From positions 62,001-126,000 of the forward strand of contig CAWHFP010000001.1 of assembly GCA_963828445.1 (NCBI GenBank): a stretch of 64,000 bases of DNA. Reading direction: 5' to 3'. Source of the stretch: Bog-532 sp963828445. Lineage in GTDB: Bacteria; Actinomycetota; Actinomycetes; Streptosporangiales; Streptosporangiaceae. Below the pieces are notes generated by a model. That model had not been told where the DNA came from and did no database searches. It saw only the letters and a list, made by a program, of their open reading frames with translations. The position numbers and the translations under genes are program-made. How positions within the stretch are numbered: the first letter of the stretch is position 1; each line of letters opens with the position of its first letter. Shown here in pieces: positions 60,497 through 64,000 of this stretch.

Positions 60497-62887
60497 TTGG
60501 CTGAAGACCGGCTCAACGTGACCACGTCCATTCCCGAGCCGGCCTCTGGCCAGAACGGACTGCCGGTCTGGCGGAACGTGTCGGCTCCGCCCGCCGAGCG
60601 GGTGGCCGACCTGCTGGCCCGGATGACGCTGGCCGAGAAGGTCGGGCAGCTGGGCAGCGTCTGGCTGGAGAGCGAAGCGCCCGGGGGCGAGGTGGCCCCG
60701 CACCAGGATGATCTGGGCGGCGCGCAGGCCGGGACCGGTCCGGCCTGGAGCGAGCTGATCCGGGCCGGGGTGGGCCACCTGACCCGGCCGTTCGGCACCC
60801 GGCCGCTGACGGCCCGCCACGGCGCCGAATCCCTGGCCGCGCGGCAACGCGACATCATGGCGGCCGGCCGGTTCGGCATTCCGGCCATCGCCCATGATGA
60901 GTGCCTGGCCGGGTTCACCGCCTGGACCGCGGCCGTCTACCCGGTCCCGCTGGCCTGGGGCGCGAGCTTCGATCCCGCGCTGGTCGAGCAGGTGGCGGCG
61001 CAGATCGGGGCCAGCATGCGGGCGGTCGGGGTGCACCAGGGCCTGGCCCCGGTGCTGGACGTGACCGTGGATCCGCGCTGGGGCCGGACCGAGGAGACCA
61101 TCGCCGAGGACCCGTACCTGGTCGGCACGGTGGGCACCGCCTACGTACGCGGGCTGGAGTCCTCGGGGCTGGTGGCCACGGTCAAGCACTTCGCGGGCTA
61201 CTCGGCCTCGCGCGGGGGCCGGAACCTGGCTCCGGCCGCGGTGACGCCCCGGCAGCTGGCCGACGTGCTGCTGCCGCCGTTCGAGATGGCGATCCAGCTG
61301 GGTGGGGCCCGGTCGGTCATGCACGCCTATACCGCCATCGACGGCGTGCCCGCCGCCTCGGACCCGGATCTGCTGACCGGCCTGCTCCGCGACCGCCTGG
61401 GCTTCGACGGGACCGTGGTCTCGGACTACTTCGGGGTCAGCTTCCTGGAACTGCTGCACCAGGTGGCCGACGGCCCGGCCCAGGCCGCCGCGCTGGCCCT
61501 GGCCGCCGGGGTCGACGTGGAACTGCCCAGTACGCGGTGTTACGGCCAGCCCCTGCTGGCGGCGGTGCAGCAAGGCGCGGTGCCGGAAGCCGCCGTCGAC
61601 CGGGCCGCCACCCGAGTGCTGAGCCAGAAGTGCGAGCTGGGCCTGCTCGACCCGGCCTGGGACCCCGCCCCGGCCCAGCCCGGCCTGGACCTGGCCCCGC
61701 CCGCCGCCCGGGAACTGGCCCGGCAGCTGGCCGAAGAATCAGTGGTCCTCCTGGCCAACCACGGCATCCTGCCCCTGGACCCGGGCCAGCCCGGGCGCCG
61801 GATCGCCGTGGTCGGGCCGCGGGCCGACGACCCGCACGCCATGCTGGGCTGTTACTCGTTCCCCAGCCACGTCGGCGTGAAGTACCCCGGCTTCGGCCTT
61901 GGCGTGGAGATCCCCACCGTTCTGGACGCGCTGCGGGCCGAGTTCCCCGCCGCCGAGATCAGCTATCTGCCCGGCTGCGGCGTCGACGATCCGCGTGACC
62001 CCGGTGCCGACCGGTCCGGCCTGGCCGCCGCGGCCGACCTGGCCCGCGGGCACGACCTGTGCGTCGCCGTGCTCGGTGACCGGTCCGGTCTGTTCGGCCG
62101 GGGCACCTCGGGGGAGGGCTGCGACGCTCCCGACCTCACCCTGCCCGGCCTGCAGGGTGAGCTTCTGACCAGCCTGCTGGCCACCGGCACGCCGGTCGTG
62201 GTGGTTCTGCTCACCGGCCGTCCCTACGCGCTGGGCGCGTTCACCGGCGCGGCCGCCACCGTCCAGGCCTTCTTCCCCGGCCAGCAGGGCGGGCCCGCCC
62301 TGGCCCGCGTGCTGTCCGGAGCGGTGAACCCGTCCGGGCGGCTGCCGGTCAGCGTGCCCCGGCACGCCGGAGCCCAGCCCACCACCTACCTCGGGCCCGC
62401 CCTGGCCCAGCGCAGCAAGGTCAGCTCGATCGACCCCACCCCGCTGTACCCGTTCGGTCACGGCCTGACCTACACCTCGTTCGGCTGGGAGGACCCGCGC
62501 CTGCTCCGGGACCAGGTGCCCACCGACGGCTCGATCGAGGTCACCCTGACCGTCCGCAACACCGGCGACCGGGCCGGGACCGAGGTGGTCCAGCTGTACC
62601 TGCACGACCCGGTGGCCCAGGTGACCCGGCCCGTGCTCTGGCTGGCCGGCTACTGCCGGGTCAGCCTCGAGCCCGGCCAGGCGGCGACGGTCCGGTTCAC
62701 CGTGCCGGCCGACCTGGCCTCGTTCACCGGCCGCCGGGGCCAGCGCATCGTGGAGCCCGGCCGGATCGAGCTGCGGCTGGGCCGCTCCAGCGCGGAGCCG
62801 CTGGCCACGCTGCCGGTCGAGCTGACCGGGCCCGAGCGGGTCATCGACGGGCCGCGCCCGCTGACCAGCCGGACCGAGATCGGCTAG
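60497..62887 (+). CDS. glycoside hydrolase family 3 beta-glycosidase
   Basis: 796-aa GH3 enzyme (beta-glucosidase or beta-xylosidase) with the N-terminal barrel (LAPVLDVTVDPRWGRTEET, VKHFAGYSASRGG), nucleophile Asp in VVSDYFGVSFLELLHQ and the alpha/beta sandwich with the acid/base Glu in TSGEGCDAPDLTLPG. A C-terminal fibronectin-III-like domain (VTLTVRNTGDRAGTEVVQLY) follows. No signal peptide, so it acts inside the cell on imported oligosaccharides. TTG 60497 with GAGGGA 6 nt upstream. Likely controlled by the upstream LacI regulator. Confidence 0.94.
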   Translation: MAEDRLNVTTSIPEPASGQNGLPVWRNVSAPPAERVADLLARMTLAEKVGQLGSVWLESEAPGGEVAPHQDDLGGAQAGTGPAWSELIRAGVGHLTRPFGTRPLTARHGAESLAARQRDIMAAGRFGIPAIAHDECLAGFTAWTAAVYPVPLAWGASFDPALVEQVAAQIGASMRAVGVHQGLAPVLDVTVDPRWGRTEETIAEDPYLVGTVGTAYVRGLESSGLVATVKHFAGYSASRGGRNLAPAAVTPRQLADVLLPPFEMAIQLGGARSVMHAYTAIDGVPAASDPDLLTGLLRDRLGFDGTVVSDYFGVSFLELLHQVADGPAQAAALALAAGVDVELPSTRCYGQPLLAAVQQGAVPEAAVDRAATRVLSQKCELGLLDPAWDPAPAQPGLDLAPPAARELARQLAEESVVLLANHGILPLDPGQPGRRIAVVGPRADDPHAMLGCYSFPSHVGVKYPGFGLGVEIPTVLDALRAEFPAAEISYLPGCGVDDPRDPGADRSGLAAAADLARGHDLCVAVLGDRSGLFGRGTSGEGCDAPDLTLPGLQGELLTSLLATGTPVVVVLLTGRPYALGAFTGAAATVQAFFPGQQGGPALARVLSGAVNPSGRLPVSVPRHAGAQPTTYLGPALAQRSKVSSIDPTPLYPFGHGLTYTSFGWEDPRLLRDQVPTDGSIEVTLTVRNTGDRAGTEVVQLYLHDPVAQVTRPVLWLAGYCRVSLEPGQAATVRFTVPADLASFTGRRGQRIVEPGRIELRLGRSSAEPLATLPVELTGPERVIDGPRPLTSRTEIG

Positions 62888-62949
62888 GGCCCGCCGCCGC
62901 CCCTAGCGCCCCGGCCCAGTCCCGGTGCCTCCGGTGCCTCCGGCCGCCC

Positions 62950-63606
62950 TCAGCGGTCCCCGGTCAGCCACTGCACCGCGTGGGTCAGCAGCCGCCGGTG
63001 GCCGGCCGAGTCGTACGACCGTGGGTCATGACCCAGCGCGTCGGCCACCACCCGGGTCCGGCCCAGGTCCCGCGCCCACACCAGCGGGTACTGCCGGCCC
63101 TGGTGCCGGTGGGTGGCCAGCGGCACCAGGCCGGGGGCCAGCCGCAACCCGGTGTAGCGCTCGTCGGTCACGTCGAAATCCGGGACCGAGCCCACGATCG
63201 GATGCCGGTCCTGGTGGGTCTGGACCCGGGCCGGCCCGAGCGGGGGGTGGCCGCTCTGGCCCTCCACCCAGACGGCCCCGGTCACCGTCTCCCACTGCGG
63301 CAGCCGCAGCAGCGTGCACACGCCAACGTGCATGGCCAGGACGCCGACGCCCCGGTCCAGCGCGGCCCGCAGGCCATCGCGGGCCGCGTCCTGCTCGGCC
63401 GCGCTCAGGCCGGGCCCGGCCGCCGCGTTGACCACGATCAGGTCGAAGTGGGCCAGGCCGGCGACCCGGTCGGACACGAAGTCGGTCACCTCGACTTGAT
63501 GGCCCAGCGACCACAGCACGTCGGCCAGCCGTGCCGACGTGCGCGCGAACCGGTGCCAGGGGTCGGCGAACTTGCCGCCCCCGCTCAGCACCAGTGACCG
63601 TGGCAT
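62950..63606 (-). CDS. ThuA-like domain protein
   Basis: 218-aa protein with the class-I-amidotransferase-like ThuA fold: SLVLSGGGKFADPWHRFART, FDLIVVNAAAG, GVGVLAMHVGVCTLLRLPQW and HPIVGSVPDFDVTDERYT. ThuA proteins are linked to trehalose/disaccharide and sugar-oxidation pathways. ATG 63606 is preferred to 63615 because AAGGGA is then about 8 nt upstream. Beside GH3 and SDR genes, it fits a carbohydrate-use cluster. Confidence 0.82.
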   Translation of the reverse strand: MPRSLVLSGGGKFADPWHRFARTSARLADVLWSLGHQVEVTDFVSDRVAGLAHFDLIVVNAAAGPGLSAAEQDAARDGLRAALDRGVGVLAMHVGVCTLLRLPQWETVTGAVWVEGQSGHPPLGPARVQTHQDRHPIVGSVPDFDVTDERYTGLRLAPGLVPLATHRHQGRQYPLVWARDLGRTRVVADALGHDPRSYDSAGHRRLLTHAVQWLTGDR

Positions 63607-63664
63607 CGTTGTCATCCCTTGTCCCGGCCGTGAACGTCGCACCCGCTCACGGGGAGCGTAACCG

Positions 63665-64000
63665 TCAGATCCAGCCGCCGTCGATGACCCAGCTCTGGCT
63701 GGTGCACATCCGGCTGTCGTCCGCGGCCAGCCACAGCGCGAGCCGCGCCACGTCGGCCGGCTGCACCCGGCCGGGCAGGCACTGGTTCCGCTCGATCTCG
63801 GCTTCGGCCTCCGGGGTGAGCCAGTGATCCAGCTGACGCTGGGTCATGGTCCAGCCCGGGATCAGGCAGTTCACCCGGATCTTGTCCGGACCCAGGTCAC
63901 GGGCCAGCGAGCGGGTCAGGCCCTCGACCCCGGCCTTGGCCGTGGCGTAGGCGGCCACGTTGGCGAAGCCCGCCCGCCAGATGATCGAGCCCAGGTTGAT
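63665..64000 (-). CDS. short-chain dehydrogenase/reductase, C-terminal part (runs off right edge)
   Basis: The last ~111 residues of a classical SDR. INLGSIIWR carries the catalytic Ser region, YATAK is the YxxxK motif, and LGPDKIRVNCLIPGWTMT and WVIDGGWI are standard C-terminal blocks. The nucleotide-binding N-terminus lies beyond the window. NAD(P)-dependent sugar or alcohol dehydrogenase is likely from the neighbouring ThuA and GH3 genes. Confidence 0.93.
   Translation of the reverse strand: MNLGSIIWRAGFANVAAYATAKAGVEGLTRSLARDLGPDKIRVNCLIPGWTMTQRQLDHWLTPEAEAEIERNQCLPGRVQPADVARLALWLAADDSRMCTSQSWVIDGGWI

Overview
The window is chromosomal DNA from a high-GC Gram-positive actinomycete (Actinomycetota, broadly Streptomyces- or Streptosporangiales-like). 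Evidence: GC near 70% by eye, frequent GTG/TTG starts, a WhiB-family regulator, OpcA beside Zwf, an APS-type CysH with a siroheme sulfite reductase, and the actinobacterial order sufR-sufB-sufD-Rieske-sufC-sufS-sufU-sufT. It is mostly conserved core genome. I see no transposase, prophage, tRNA, rRNA or CRISPR array.

Layout. 1-7.1 kb: end of a glutamate decarboxylase gene, an ABC-2 drug/lipid-type exporter with its own two-component system, an epoxide-hydrolase-like enzyme, and a MarR regulator coupled to an MFS transporter. 7.1-10 kb: a RibD-like reductase and the glycogen debranching enzyme GlgX. 10.1-13.7 kb: an assimilatory sulfate operon (leader peptide, sulfite reductase, tiny Zn-ribbon protein, CysH, siroheme-type chelatase). 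13.8-19.4 kb: a 44-aa Cys-rich protein, WhiB, a repeat-rich protein, a methyltransferase, a glycolipid-binding-like protein, MscS and an acetate transporter. 19.8-23.8 kb: an RCK-type ion channel, a DUF1707 protein and a GT-C-like membrane protein.

23.9-31 kb: the pentose phosphate block tkt-tal-zwf-opcA-pgl, all on the minus strand. 31-38.8 kb: MATE, PrsW, heme A synthase CtaA, an EamA exporter, a second ABC-2 exporter and a metallophosphoesterase. 38.9-45.7 kb: the SUF Fe-S assembly operon. This supplies clusters to, among others, the sulfite reductase, CysH and WhiB proteins encoded nearby. 45.7-55.7 kb: methyltransferases, a duplicated winged-helix protein, SseB, an ABC-F ATPase with a possible mini-uORF/attenuator, a small HTH protein, a crotonase, an ABC exporter, a sulfotransferase and a small lipoprotein. 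55.9-60 kb: a NitT/TauT-type ABC importer, then a LacI-family regulator. 60.5-64 kb: a GH3 glycosidase, a ThuA-like protein and part of an SDR gene.

Four otherwise normal genes (histidine kinase, MFS, sufS, importer binding protein) each contain one apparent single-base frameshift. Three read as one base too many and one as one base too few. Because sufS should be essential, consensus errors are the simplest explanation. Many genes show a TANNNT hexamer 6-8 nt before the start codon, which suggests leaderless transcription. Two interspersed repeat families stand out. One lies in the 5' leaders of pgl and sseB at nearly the same distance from each start codon; the other lies just 3' of two plus-strand genes.
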